Shown here piece by piece: positions 1-6,163 of a DNA stretch of 7,650 nucleotides. Under the pieces are notes generated by a model that saw only the letters and a list, made by a program, of their open reading frames with translations, had not been told where the DNA came from and did no database searches. A program made the position numbers and the translations under genes. Numbering within the stretch: the stretch's first letter is position 1; each line of letters starts with the position of its first letter. Origin of the DNA: Pseudomonadota bacterium (GTDB lineage Bacteria > Myxococcota > Polyangia > GCA-2747355 > JACKDQ01); NCBI GenBank assembly GCA_030591195.1, contig JAUVBO010000097.1, forward strand, positions 1 through 7,650, in the 5' to 3' direction.

Positions 1-347
1 CCGCCGAGTGCACCATCGACGACTTCATCAAGATCGACCTGCGGGTGGCGCAGATCAAGGCCGCCGAGAAGGTCCCCAAGGCAAAAAAGCTGCTCCAGCT
101 GAGCCTCGACCTCGGGCCCCTCGGCGAGCGCACGGTCTTCGCCGGCGTGCGCGCTTTCTACGACGATCCGGCGGCGCTGGTCGGGCGCAAGGTGGTCTGT
201 GTGGCGAACCTCAAGCCGCGCAAGATGAAGTTCGGGGTCAGCGAAGGCATGGTCTGCGCCAGCGGCACTCCCCACGACGCACCCGAGCAGCGCGTGAAGC
301 TACTGTGGGCCGACGACGACGCCCAGCCCGGCGACCGCGTCTCCTGA
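1..347 (+). CDS. metG: Methionyl-tRNA synthetase, C-terminal tRNA-binding domain (5' truncated)
   Basis: The open frame enters from the left edge (first full codon at 3) and gives 114 residues ending in TGA at 345-347. It reads as an OB-fold tRNA-binding domain: a start like [14 protein letters not shown], then [10 protein letters not shown], then [18 protein letters not shown]. This matches the appended C-terminal domain of bacterial methionyl-tRNA synthetase, which dimerises the enzyme and helps it hold tRNA. The KPRKM-(K/R)FG-(V/I)SEGM block is typical of the MetRS/Trbp111 branch; CsaA chaperones have a different loop there. The catalytic Rossmann and anticodon-binding domains would lie to the left, outside the window. 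A stand-alone Trbp111-like protein cannot be excluded, because the upstream part is missing and a GTG at 45 lies inside the conserved domain. The gene converges on the minus-strand membrane-protein gene, with 13 bases between the two stops. Confidence 0.85.
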   Translation, partial: AECTIDDFIKIDLRVAQIKAAEKVPKAKKLLQLSLDLGPLGERTVFAGVRAFYDDPAALVGRKVVCVANLKPRKMKFGVSEGMVCASGTPHDAPEQRVKLLWADDDAQPGDRVS

Positions 348-360
348 ACAGCCTCGGTGG

Positions 361-978
361 TCAATAGCTCAGCGAGCGGCTACGCATCCGCATGTACTTG
401 CCGAAGTCCTCCGGCGTCCACAGCGGCCCCTGCTTCGACTTCGGCAAGACGATGATCAGGTCACCCGCGGGCTGGTCGAAGACCACCATCCCGCGCCGGT
501 CGGTGGGCCCGGCAGCGACCTTGGAGCTCGCCGCCTGGGGGGGGCGCTGCACCGTGCTGGCGGGAGCCTGCGGCCTGCGGGTCGCCCCACCCAGGGGGGC
601 CTTCTCGACCACCGCACGCCCAGTCGCGCGTGCGGGACTTGGCGACCGTCTACTCGCCCCCACCCGGGCTACCGGCGGCGGGCCCGCGTTTTGCCCCTCC
701 TGCTGCAGCAGCTCGCCGAGGGTCGGGACCCGGCGGGGGACCGGGTGTTCACCGATCACGGCCCAGGTCACGCCGGCACCCACGAGTACCAGGACAGCGA
801 GGACCGCAGCGCCCAGGCTGGTGACTTGCCGTGCCCAGTCGTAGCGGCGCGTCCCGGTCCGGACGGTCCGGGGTCGCCAATGCGAGGGCACCTGTCGCAG
901 CCGTCCCTCGGCGACGGCCCCGGACTGGACCCGAGCCCTGCTGAGCAGATCTTCTCCCCCTACGCGCTGGTTGCTCAT
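361..978 (-). CDS. Single-pass membrane protein, putative regulator (anti-sigma-like) of the adjacent ECF sigma factor
   Basis: Predicted 205 residues. The ATG (976-978) overlaps the TGA of the sigma gene as ATGA, and GAGGAG on the minus strand (988-993) sits 9 bases upstream, so the two genes are probably translationally coupled. The N-terminus (about 1-50) is basic and presumably cytoplasmic. One hydrophobic segment spans about 52-76 (SLGAAVLAVLVLVGAGVTWAV). Next comes a Pro/Ala/Arg-rich, probably unstructured stretch (about 78-160), then a short conserved-looking end (about 162-205) with MVVFDQPAGDLIIVLPK and PLWTPEDFGKYM. ECF sigma genes are often followed directly by a membrane anti-sigma factor, and position and topology fit that role. 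However, the protein has no cysteine at all, so the HxxxCxxC zinc anti-sigma motif is absent, and I do not recognise another anti-sigma domain. The role is inferred from context; the reading frame itself is well supported. Confidence 0.7.
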   Translation of the reverse strand: MSNQRVGGEDLLSRARVQSGAVAEGRLRQVPSHWRPRTVRTGTRRYDWARQVTSLGAAVLAVLVLVGAGVTWAVIGEHPVPRRVPTLGELLQQEGQNAGPPPVARVGASRRSPSPARATGRAVVEKAPLGGATRRPQAPASTVQRPPQAASSKVAAGPTDRRGMVVFDQPAGDLIIVLPKSKQGPLWTPEDFGKYMRMRSRSLSY

Positions 979-1700
979 GGCTCGCAGCTCCTCGCCAGCG
1001 GGACCACCACCGCGCCCTGCAGTCGCGGTGGCACCGATTGCCGTGTTGCAGGGGCGCGGGGCGGCGAGTGACCGGCCTCCTGCCCCTCGCGCTGCCTCAC
1101 CGGCAGGTCGCCCGCGCCGTAGCCCGCCTGCTCGAGGCAGCGCTTCAGCCGCTGGCGCCCACGCCGCAGCCGCGAGGCGGCCGTGTGGAGGGGGACAGCG
1201 AGTTGGCAGGCCATGTCTGCGAGGCTCACCCCTTCGAGCTCGAAGAGGATCACTGCCTCGCGTAGCCGTGGCGACAGCTGCGCGAGCGCGCGATGCACCG
1301 CCTGCAGCTCGGCGTAGGCGTCATCGACCCGGCGACCCGGCGCGGCGACCTCACGCTCGGCCTCCGGGCGGCGCCAGAACCAGAGCAGCGCCTGCCGCCG
1401 ACGCGTCCGGCGGTGGTGACTGCGCGCGACGTTGGTCGCGATGCGCAAGATCCAGTGGAGAAAGGGAGCCTCGCGCCGGTAGCTCGCCAGGCCCCGCAGG
1501 GCGTGGACGAAGGTCTCTTGCACCAAGTCGGCAGCGGTGTCGTGATCGTGAGGTGCGGTCAGGTGACTGACGCGCCGCGCCACCGCTAGGTGGTACCGCC
1601 GGTAGAGCTCCTCGAACGCCAGATCGTCGCCCGACCGCGCCGCCTCGACCAGCTCCCAGGAGGTCTTCGCGGCGCACGGGCTGACCTGGCGATCATTCAT
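975..1700 (-). CDS. RNA polymerase sigma factor, ECF (sigma-70 group 4) family
   Basis: Predicted 241 residues. Region 2 spans about 26-98: AFEELYRRY, DLVQETFVHAL (59-69), and the promoter-melting segment FLHWILRIATNVARSHHRR (80-98). A basic linker follows (about 99-130). Region 4 spans about 134-187, with LSPRLREAVILFELEGVSLADMA and the helix-turn-helix ending in the DNA-reading helix TAASRLRRGRQRLKR. These are the two hallmark ECF domains, and regions 1.1 and 3 are absent as expected. The last 50 or so residues (190-241) extend beyond region 4, are rich in Arg, Pro and Gln, and are not recognised. The start ATG at 1698-1700 has a modest GGAAG about 10 bases upstream. The gene directs core RNA polymerase to a small promoter set, probably including its own. 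The membrane protein gene follows with a 4-base overlap, and an exported-protein/PilZ pair is divergent. The ECF subgroup cannot be assigned from sight. Confidence 0.93.
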   Translation of the reverse strand: MNDRQVSPCAAKTSWELVEAARSGDDLAFEELYRRYHLAVARRVSHLTAPHDHDTAADLVQETFVHALRGLASYRREAPFLHWILRIATNVARSHHRRTRRRQALLWFWRRPEAEREVAAPGRRVDDAYAELQAVHRALAQLSPRLREAVILFELEGVSLADMACQLAVPLHTAASRLRRGRQRLKRCLEQAGYGAGDLPVRQREGQEAGHSPPRAPATRQSVPPRLQGAVVVPLARSCEP

Positions 1701-1726
1701 CGGGTGTGAGCTTCCAGTGGCCTTTG

Positions 1727-1752
1727 GTTCGTCGCGGTTTGGGCTCGTTCAA
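1727..1752 (-). promoter_or_regulatory. Candidate ECF-type promoter of the sigma-factor gene
   Basis: On the minus strand TTGAAC (1752-1747) is followed by a 15-base spacer and CGAAC (1731-1727). AAC near -35 and CG near -10 with about 15-17 bases between them is the general layout of ECF-dependent promoters. Transcription would begin about 20 bases before the sigma-factor ATG, leaving its GGAAG ribosome binding site inside the message. A similar pattern faces the other way at 1880-1904. The match is short and was found by eye, so it is tentative. Confidence 0.25.
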
Positions 1753-1879
1753 TAAGGGTGACGTGCAACGGTGGGCGGTTTGTCCGCTTTTTCGCTGCCA
1801 CCGCACCCTTTTTGTTACGCAGGGTCGCCAGCGATCTCTTCCGGATTCCGGCACCTCGTCCGGCATCCGTCGGCGACGG

Positions 1880-1904
1880 TGAACGCCAGACACAAAAAGC
1901 GTTT
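1880..1904 (+). promoter_or_regulatory. Candidate ECF-type promoter of the exported-protein/PilZ pair
   Basis: TGAAC (1880-1884), a 15-base spacer containing an A-run, and CGTTT (1900-1904) repeat the layout seen on the opposite strand in front of the sigma gene. Transcription would start near 1911. That would suit a translation start at 1964, but would leave almost no leader for the ATG at 1925, so promoter and start choice bear on each other. Tentative. Confidence 0.22.
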
Positions 1905-1924
1905 GATTCAAGGACCATTCATCG

Positions 1925-2545
1925 ATGGCGCGGCTGGCATGGCCGGTGCTGACTCACGGACCCATGTCACGCTGGCAACTGCTGACGGTCCTGGTGCTCC
2001 TGCCCAACGAGGTGGGGGGCCAAGGCCCGCCCGTCCCGTCCCGCTCCACGCAATTGCAGACCGTCCAGCGCCTCGTGGCGGCCGCGGTCCAGCGCGCAGG
2101 GCTCGCGTCACGTGCAGTCTCGTGGCGACGGAGGCTCGCCTGGGCGGCCCTGTTGCCCCGCGTGTCGGTGAAGGTCTCCCGCTCGGACGGCTGGGGAGAA
2201 TACCTCGATTTTCGCTCGGACCAGCCCGCAATGATGGATACCAATAACCACCAGCGGACCGCCTTGGAGCTGCGCGCGAGCTGGGATCTCTCGCGTCTGA
2301 TCTTCGACAGCCGAGAGCTCAGCCTGGCCCGCACCGCCGACGGGCGAGCGGTGCGCCGGCAAAAGCTGATTGAGGAGATCATCCGGTTGTACTATCAAAG
2401 AGAGGTGCTGTTACATCCGAATCGTACGTCGTCGCAGACCCCTGAGGCGGCCCAGGCCCGCGCGGTGGCCCTCGGGCGACTCACAGCCACGCTCCAGGCT
2501 CTGACAGGCGTTGCGCTCGGTCAGCACACGGAGAAGCGCCGATGA
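1925..2545 (+). CDS. Unknown, probably exported protein
   Basis: Predicted 206 residues from ATG 1925, which has AAGGA 10 bases upstream (1910-1914). A second in-frame ATG at 1964 gives 193 residues and a cleaner signal peptide (MSRWQLLTVLVLL, then a Gly-rich stretch), but has little ribosome binding site, so the start is unsettled. Numbered from the 1964 start, the mature part has a basic helical region (about 32-65), a middle segment with LPRVSVKVSRSDGWGEYLDF (about 64-83) that looks like beta strands of an envelope protein, the block LRASWDLSRLIFDSRELSLA (103-122), and a long charged helix with RQKLIEEIIRLYYQREVLL (132-150). The WDLSRLIF block plus a helix of this kind is faintly reminiscent of outer-membrane or TolC-like proteins, but I do not assign a family. 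The gene overlaps the PilZ gene by ATGA, so the two are probably co-expressed, and it is divergent from the sigma factor. Confidence 0.72.
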   Translation: MARLAWPVLTHGPMSRWQLLTVLVLLPNEVGGQGPPVPSRSTQLQTVQRLVAAAVQRAGLASRAVSWRRRLAWAALLPRVSVKVSRSDGWGEYLDFRSDQPAMMDTNNHQRTALELRASWDLSRLIFDSRELSLARTADGRAVRRQKLIEEIIRLYYQREVLLHPNRTSSQTPEAAQARAVALGRLTATLQALTGVALGQHTEKRR

Positions 2546-2892
2546 ACCAGACCGATAACCGGCGAGCCCACCCCCGCTACACGATCAATGTCTCTGCCGA
2601 GCTCTTGCTCGGCGAAGATCGCATTCCCTGCCACACCAGGAACCTCAGCGGCGGCGGCGTGGGTGTGGTGCTCTCGCTCGGTCTGGCGGAGAAGCAGCCG
2701 CTGATCGTCAACCTGTTCCTGGTCGAAGACGGCATCGAGGACGCGACCACCCCCTCGCTCAACATCCAGGCCACCGTGGTCTGGAGCGCCGAGGTCGACG
2801 GGGGACGGTGGGAAGCTGGCCTGCGCTTCACCGAGGTCCATCCCCAGCAGACAAAGCTGCTGCAGCACTTCCTCGGCCGCCTCACCGGCTGA
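2542..2892 (+). CDS. PilZ-domain protein, putative cyclic-di-GMP receptor
   Basis: Predicted 116 residues, a single-domain PilZ protein. Both ligand-binding motifs are visible: the arginine motif RRAHPRY (R7, R8, R12) near the N-terminus, and the (D/N)xSxxG motif as NLSGGG (N34, S36, G39). The rest forms the expected beta barrel (ATVVWSAEVDGGRWEAGLRF near 77-96) with a C-terminal helix. Canonical PilZ proteins bind cyclic-di-GMP through these residues and relay its level to motility, polysaccharide or surface functions, so binding is likely here although the partner is unknown. The ATG overlaps the TGA of the preceding exported-protein gene, and GGAGAAG (2530-2536) lies 5 bases upstream, so coupled translation is expected. 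A weak inverted repeat begins at its stop codon. Confidence 0.92.
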   Translation: MNQTDNRRAHPRYTINVSAELLLGEDRIPCHTRNLSGGGVGVVLSLGLAEKQPLIVNLFLVEDGIEDATTPSLNIQATVVWSAEVDGGRWEAGLRFTEVHPQQTKLLQHFLGRLTG

Positions 2893-2919
2893 GGTTACCT
2901 CCCCGCGCGACGCCTCAGC
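2888..2919 (+). terminator. Weak inverted repeat after the PilZ gene
   Basis: GCTGAGG (2888-2894) and CCTCAGC (2913-2919) form a perfect 7-base stem with an 18-base loop, beginning at the PilZ stop codon. No T-run follows, so it is not a clear intrinsic terminator; it could protect the 3' end or be chance. Confidence 0.25.
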
Positions 2920-3238
2920 TCTAAGGTCCTTGCGTCGGTGGCGCGGGTTGGCTAACGCCGCCGGCTCCGAGGCTGAAGGCCAAGAGCGTGGACGCCAAGG
3001 GGATCTACAGCAAAGCCCTGTAGCCGCCTGTCGCGTTTCCGAAGGGTCCTAGTGCGAAGGCCAATGCGCAGCAATCCGAGGTTATACCGTGCAACTGCGT
3101 AGCAACCTTCGCAGTCATCTAGGGGTCCTCCTGCAATATCGCGGACAACGCGCATGGCATACATGTTGCTAGAGGGTCTCGCCTGTACGCTGCCCTGCGC
3201 TTGGAGCGCAGGCCCCGGAACATTGGAGGAATGGGCGC
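2893..3238. other. Intergenic region without a supported gene
   Basis: About 346 bases of somewhat lower GC than the flanking genes. It holds the weak inverted repeat near its left end and the ribosome binding site TTGGAGGA (3223-3230) of the next gene at its right end. I see no tRNA, no convincing promoter boxes and no coding signal. A minus-strand open frame (2952-3275) has no ribosome binding site or recognisable motif and overlaps the start of the next gene. Confidence 0.6.
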
Positions 3239-3433
3239 ATGTCTCCCCTGCTCGCACAGGTTTCCAACTCACCAACGACCGACAAAGCCCTTAAAATTAT
3301 CGCGCGTTCCCTCTTCAGGGAGCTCAAGCAGAACGGCTATGACAGCAAGCAGATCGTGTCGCTGAGCACGGAGCTGATCGGCCTCGTGACCTCCGACCTG
3401 CGGGAAGGCCCGACGGTCCCCGCCCAGTCCTAA
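3239..3433 (+). CDS. Small helical protein of unknown function (64 residues)
   Basis: ATG 3239 is preceded by GGAGGA (3225-3230) at the ideal 8-base spacing. Another ATG at 3231 abuts the same site with no spacing, is out of frame, and gives only a short meaningless peptide, so 3239 is preferred. After a polar N-terminus (1-14), the core (about 16-55) reads KALKIIARSLFRELKQNGYD and then SKQIVSLSTELIGLVTSDLR. It is composed like two amphipathic helices joined at NGYD, with Leu/Ile regularly spaced, which is the look of a real soluble small protein and not a chance frame. There is no signal peptide, membrane segment or cysteine. I do not recognise the family and assign no function. It stands alone between the PilZ gene and the glycolytic cluster, with 394 bases to the gap gene, so it is probably its own transcription unit. 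Confidence 0.72.
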   Translation: MSPLLAQVSNSPTTDKALKIIARSLFRELKQNGYDSKQIVSLSTELIGLVTSDLREGPTVPAQS

Positions 3434-3827
3434 TCTGCCCAAATAGCCTCACAGGTACCTATCGAGCCACTTCGCGCCACCACCGCTCGGTGCGCAGGAC
3501 GGGTGGCAGGTAAGAACAACACGAATCCATACCCCGACTGACCGTCCAGTCATTCTGGAGGCCGGTCGTTACCGTTTGCACTGCGCTGGACGGACCGGTA
3601 CGTTATGGGCCTTCTGCCGACGGCGCGGGTCTAGTCTCGGTGACCGTCGAGAGCGCGCGGAGCAGCGGCGAGCTCGCGCCGGGAGCCATTGCGAGGGCGG
3701 AGCAGCGAGGCGTGTGCGAAGGGTATTTGCTCGGGCTTGATCTACACCGAGCGCGAGAGACCAACACACAGAGGTTGCCGCACCCCGTCCACCGGGAACG
3801 AACGAACAACCACCACGGAGAGAATCA
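3434..3827. promoter_or_regulatory. Long leader/intergenic region upstream of the glycolytic cluster
   Basis: 394 bases without a supported gene, presumably holding the promoter and 5' leader of the gap-pgk-tpiA cluster. Visible items are: a small hairpin around 3473-3495 (CACC, GCTC loop, GGTG); a longer hairpin at 3540-3567; a poor sigma-70-like pair TTGCAC (3576-3581), 17 bases, TACGTT (3599-3604); three tandem GAAC units (3796-3807); and the gap ribosome binding site GGAGAG (3817-3822), 5 bases before the ATG. The -35 matches only three of six consensus bases, so the promoter position is a guess. Confidence 0.45.
3540..3567 (+). promoter_or_regulatory. Hairpin with a competing downstream pairing partner
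   Basis: GACCG-TCCAG (3540-3549) pairs with CTGGA-CGGTC (3555-3559 and 3563-3567), giving ten base pairs interrupted by a three-base GGC bulge around a five-base TCATT loop. The left arm CCGTCCAG (3542-3549) is also perfectly complementary to CTGGACGG at 3586-3593, so two mutually exclusive folds are possible. It may be the end of the preceding small gene's transcript or a leader element. No T-run follows. Function is unknown. Confidence 0.35.
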
Positions 3828-4841
3828 ATGTCTGTTCGCGTAGCCATCAACGGATTCGGCCGCATCGGCCGCTGCCTCACGCGCGTCTGGGCGGCAGAGA
3901 AAAACAGCGACCTCGAGATCGTCGCGATCAACGACCTCACCGACGACGACACCCTGGCTCACCTGCTCAAGTACGACTCGGTCCATCGCCGCTTCCCCGG
4001 GGATGTCAAGTCTGGCGACGGGACGATCACCGTCAACGGCAAGACCCTCAAGAGCCTCGAGGAGCGCGATCCTGGCAAGCTCCCCTGGAAGGACCTCGGC
4101 GTCGACGTCGTGCTCGAGTGCACCGGCCTGTTCAAGAACAACGAGAAGGCGGGCAAGCACATCGACGCCGGCGCGAAGAAGGTCATCATCAGCGCCCCGG
4201 CCAAGGGCGCGATCGACGCGACGATGTGCATCGGGATCAACACCGAGATCTACGACCCGGCCAAGCACCACGTGATCAGCAACGCCTCGTGCACCACCAA
4301 CTGTCTCGCACCGGTGGCCAAGGTGCTGCACGACAACTGGGGCATCGAGTCGGCGCTGATGACGACGATTCACTCCTACACCGCGACCCAGAACATCCTC
4401 GACGGCCCGAAGTCCGACCTGCGGCGCGCCCGCGCCGCCGCGGTGTCGATGATTCCGACCTCCACTGGCGCCGCCAAGGCCATCGGCCTGGTGCTGCCGG
4501 AGCTGGCCGGCAAGGTCCACGGCATGGCGATCCGCGTGCCGACCCCGAACGTCTCGCTGGTCGATCTGACCGCCAACCTCGCCAAGGGCACCTCGATCGA
4601 CGCGGTCAACGAGGCGATGCGCGCGGCGGCCAACGGCCCGCTCAAGGGCGTGCTCGAGGCGGTGGACGAGCCACTGGTGTCGATCGACTTCCTCAGCTCG
4701 CACTTCTCCTCGTCGGCGGACCTCGGCTCGACCATGGTCATGGACGACAAGTTCGTCAAGGTCCTCGCCTGGTACGACAACGAGATGGGCTACTCGGCGC
4801 GGATGTGGGACATGTGTAAGTTGGTCGCTGCCAAGCTCTAG
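3828..4841 (+). CDS. gapA: Type I glyceraldehyde-3-phosphate dehydrogenase
   Basis: Predicted 337 residues, the usual family length. The cytoplasmic enzyme converts glyceraldehyde-3-phosphate, phosphate and NAD+ to 1,3-bisphosphoglycerate. The N-terminal Rossmann domain starts with INGFGRIGR (7-15), and the acidic residue in AINDL (D36) favours NAD over NADP. The active site SNASCTTNC (151-159) contains the catalytic Cys155, and His182 in TTIHSYTATQ is the expected general base. Phosphate-site residues follow in STGAAKAIG (212-220), and WYDNEMGYS (315-323) is the standard C-terminal motif. The start is fixed by GGAGAG 5 bases upstream and by family alignment. It is the first gene of a gap-pgk-tpiA-secG cluster and is separated from pgk by 128 bases containing a perfect hairpin, so expression of gap relative to pgk could be set there. 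Nothing is unusual in the protein. Confidence 0.98.
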   Translation: MSVRVAINGFGRIGRCLTRVWAAEKNSDLEIVAINDLTDDDTLAHLLKYDSVHRRFPGDVKSGDGTITVNGKTLKSLEERDPGKLPWKDLGVDVVLECTGLFKNNEKAGKHIDAGAKKVIISAPAKGAIDATMCIGINTEIYDPAKHHVISNASCTTNCLAPVAKVLHDNWGIESALMTTIHSYTATQNILDGPKSDLRRARAAAVSMIPTSTGAAKAIGLVLPELAGKVHGMAIRVPTPNVSLVDLTANLAKGTSIDAVNEAMRAAANGPLKGVLEAVDEPLVSIDFLSSHFSSSADLGSTMVMDDKFVKVLAWYDNEMGYSARMWDMCKLVAAKL

Positions 4842-4886
4842 CGTCGACGCGGCGAGACCAACGGGTCACGTCCTGATGTACCTCAC

Positions 4887-4911
4887 CGAGCGCTCCACGA
4901 GCCAGCGCTCG
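4887..4911 (+). promoter_or_regulatory. Perfect 8-base-pair hairpin between gap and pgk
   Basis: CGAGCGCT (4887-4894) and AGCGCTCG (4904-4911) are exact inverted repeats around a nine-base loop. It lies 45 bases after the gap stop and 58 before the pgk start. No T-run follows, which argues against an intrinsic terminator. A message-stabilising or processing stem-loop that keeps gap transcript levels above pgk is a reasonable inference. Confidence 0.4.
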
Positions 4912-4969
4912 TGCCGTGCAGCGACGCTCGTCGTCGGCTGCGCCCGCCGATTCGAAGGAGAGAGTCGCG

Positions 4970-6163
4970 ATGGCGATCAAACGAGTGGACCAGCTAGATC
5001 TGGCCAACAAGAAGGTCTTCTGTCGGGTCGACTTCAACGTGCCGCTCGACGACCAACAACGGATCACGGACGACACCCGGATCCGCAAGGCGCTGCCAAC
5101 CATCGAGCACATCCTCGGCACGGGAGCTCGCCTGATCTGCGCCTCCCACCTCGGACGCCCCAAAGGCAAGGTGGTGCCAGAGCTGCGGATGGAGCCGGTG
5201 GGCGCCAGGCTGGTCGAGCTGCTTGGGGGCGACCATCGGGTGCTGGTCACCGACGAGCCGGGCGGTGACGCTGCCCGGAAGGTGATCGAGGAGGCACGTG
5301 ACGGCGACGTGGTGTTGCTCGAGAACCTGCGATTCAACCCGGGCGAGAAGAAGAACCACGAGGACTTCGCCGAGGACCTGGCCTCGCTGGCCGAGGTCTA
5401 CGTCAACGACGCCTTCGGTACCGCCCACCGCGCCCACGCCTCCACCGCGGGCATGGTGGCGCACTTCGCCGTCAAGGGCGCCGGGTTCTTGATGATGGAC
5501 GAGGTCGACAAGCTCGGCGGCTTGCTGGGCGACGTGGAGCGCCCCTTCGTCGCCCTGCTCGGCGGCGCCAAGGTCAGCGACAAGATCGCGGTCCTCGGCA
5601 GCATGATCGGCCGCGTGGACGCGCTGCTGATCGGCGGCGCGATGGCCAACACCTTCATCAAGGCCCGCGGCGGCGATGTCGGCGCCTCGAAGGTCGAGGA
5701 TGACAGCCTCGAGACCGCGCGCAGGCTGATCGACAAGGCCGCGGCCAAGGGCATCGACCTGCTGCTGCCCACCGACGCGATCGTCGCCGACGGCCTCGAG
5801 TCCACCGCTGCCGAGGTGGCGCCGGCGGACCAGGTGCCAGCGGGCAAGATGGCCCTCGACATCGGCGAGGAGACCCGGGCGGCGTTCCGCGAGCGCCTGC
5901 TCGGCGCGAAGACCATCTTCTGGAACGGCCCGATGGGCGTGTTCGAGAAGGCCCCCTTCGCCGAGGGCACGATGTCGACAGCTCGAGCCGTGGCCGAGTC
6001 GGACGCCAACAGCGTCGTCGGCGGCGGAGACTCGGTCTCGGCGATCAAGCGCAGCGGCGTCGCCGACCAGATCTCACACATTTCCACCGGCGGCGGCGCG
6101 TCGCTGGAGCTGATGGGCGGCAAGACCCTGCCGGGTATCGCCGCGCTGGAGGAGCAGCCGTGA
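4970..6163 (+). CDS. pgk: Phosphoglycerate kinase
   Basis: Predicted 397 residues, the normal bacterial length. The monomeric cytoplasmic enzyme transfers phosphate from 1,3-bisphosphoglycerate to ADP, giving ATP and 3-phosphoglycerate. The signature RVDFNVPLD (19-27) holds Asp21 and Asn23 of the substrate site. HLGRPKG (60-66), the arginine in ENLRF (R121) and TAHRAHAS (151-158, R154) complete the basic patch. The hinge and nucleotide domain show LLGGAKVSDK (196-205), NGPMGVFE (319-326), GGGDS (351-355) and STGGGAS (372-378). The start at 4970 is chosen because AAGGAGAG (4955-4962) lies 7 bases upstream and homologous proteins begin with this KRVDQLDL-type segment. The in-frame ATG at 4916 would add 18 residues without a ribosome binding site. 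The stop overlaps the tpiA start by four bases. Confidence 0.97.
   Translation: MAIKRVDQLDLANKKVFCRVDFNVPLDDQQRITDDTRIRKALPTIEHILGTGARLICASHLGRPKGKVVPELRMEPVGARLVELLGGDHRVLVTDEPGGDAARKVIEEARDGDVVLLENLRFNPGEKKNHEDFAEDLASLAEVYVNDAFGTAHRAHASTAGMVAHFAVKGAGFLMMDEVDKLGGLLGDVERPFVALLGGAKVSDKIAVLGSMIGRVDALLIGGAMANTFIKARGGDVGASKVEDDSLETARRLIDKAAAKGIDLLLPTDAIVADGLESTAAEVAPADQVPAGKMALDIGEETRAAFRERLLGAKTIFWNGPMGVFEKAPFAEGTMSTARAVAESDANSVVGGGDSVSAIKRSGVADQISHISTGGGASLELMGGKTLPGIAALEEQP

Noticed and set aside
2925..3023. Short plus-strand frame ending in KAKSVDAKGIYSKAL, considered as a gene remnant or small peptide
   Set aside because: No ATG or supported GTG start, only about 32 codons after an upstream stop, and no family match that I can name.
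2952..3275. Minus-strand 107-codon frame in the gap after the PilZ gene
   Set aside because: No ribosome binding site, no recognisable motif, and it overlaps the start of the better supported small gene at 3239.
3605..3634. Nine-codon ATG frame in the gap leader as a possible leader peptide
   Set aside because: No ribosome binding site and no codon pattern typical of attenuator peptides.
3825..4703. Long minus-strand open frame opposite gap (292 codons)
   Set aside because: It is the antisense of a fully intact, motif-complete gap gene in GC-rich DNA, where long antisense frames are expected. Its His/Asp/Arg-rich composition has no motif or ribosome binding site.
3689..4819. 376-codon plus-strand frame overlapping gap
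   Set aside because: It is out of frame with gap and reads as Arg/Gly/Gln-rich low complexity, a frame-shifted shadow of gap.
4876..5268. ATG 4876 frame (130 codons) between gap and pgk
   Set aside because: It has no ribosome binding site and runs out of frame through the conserved start of pgk.
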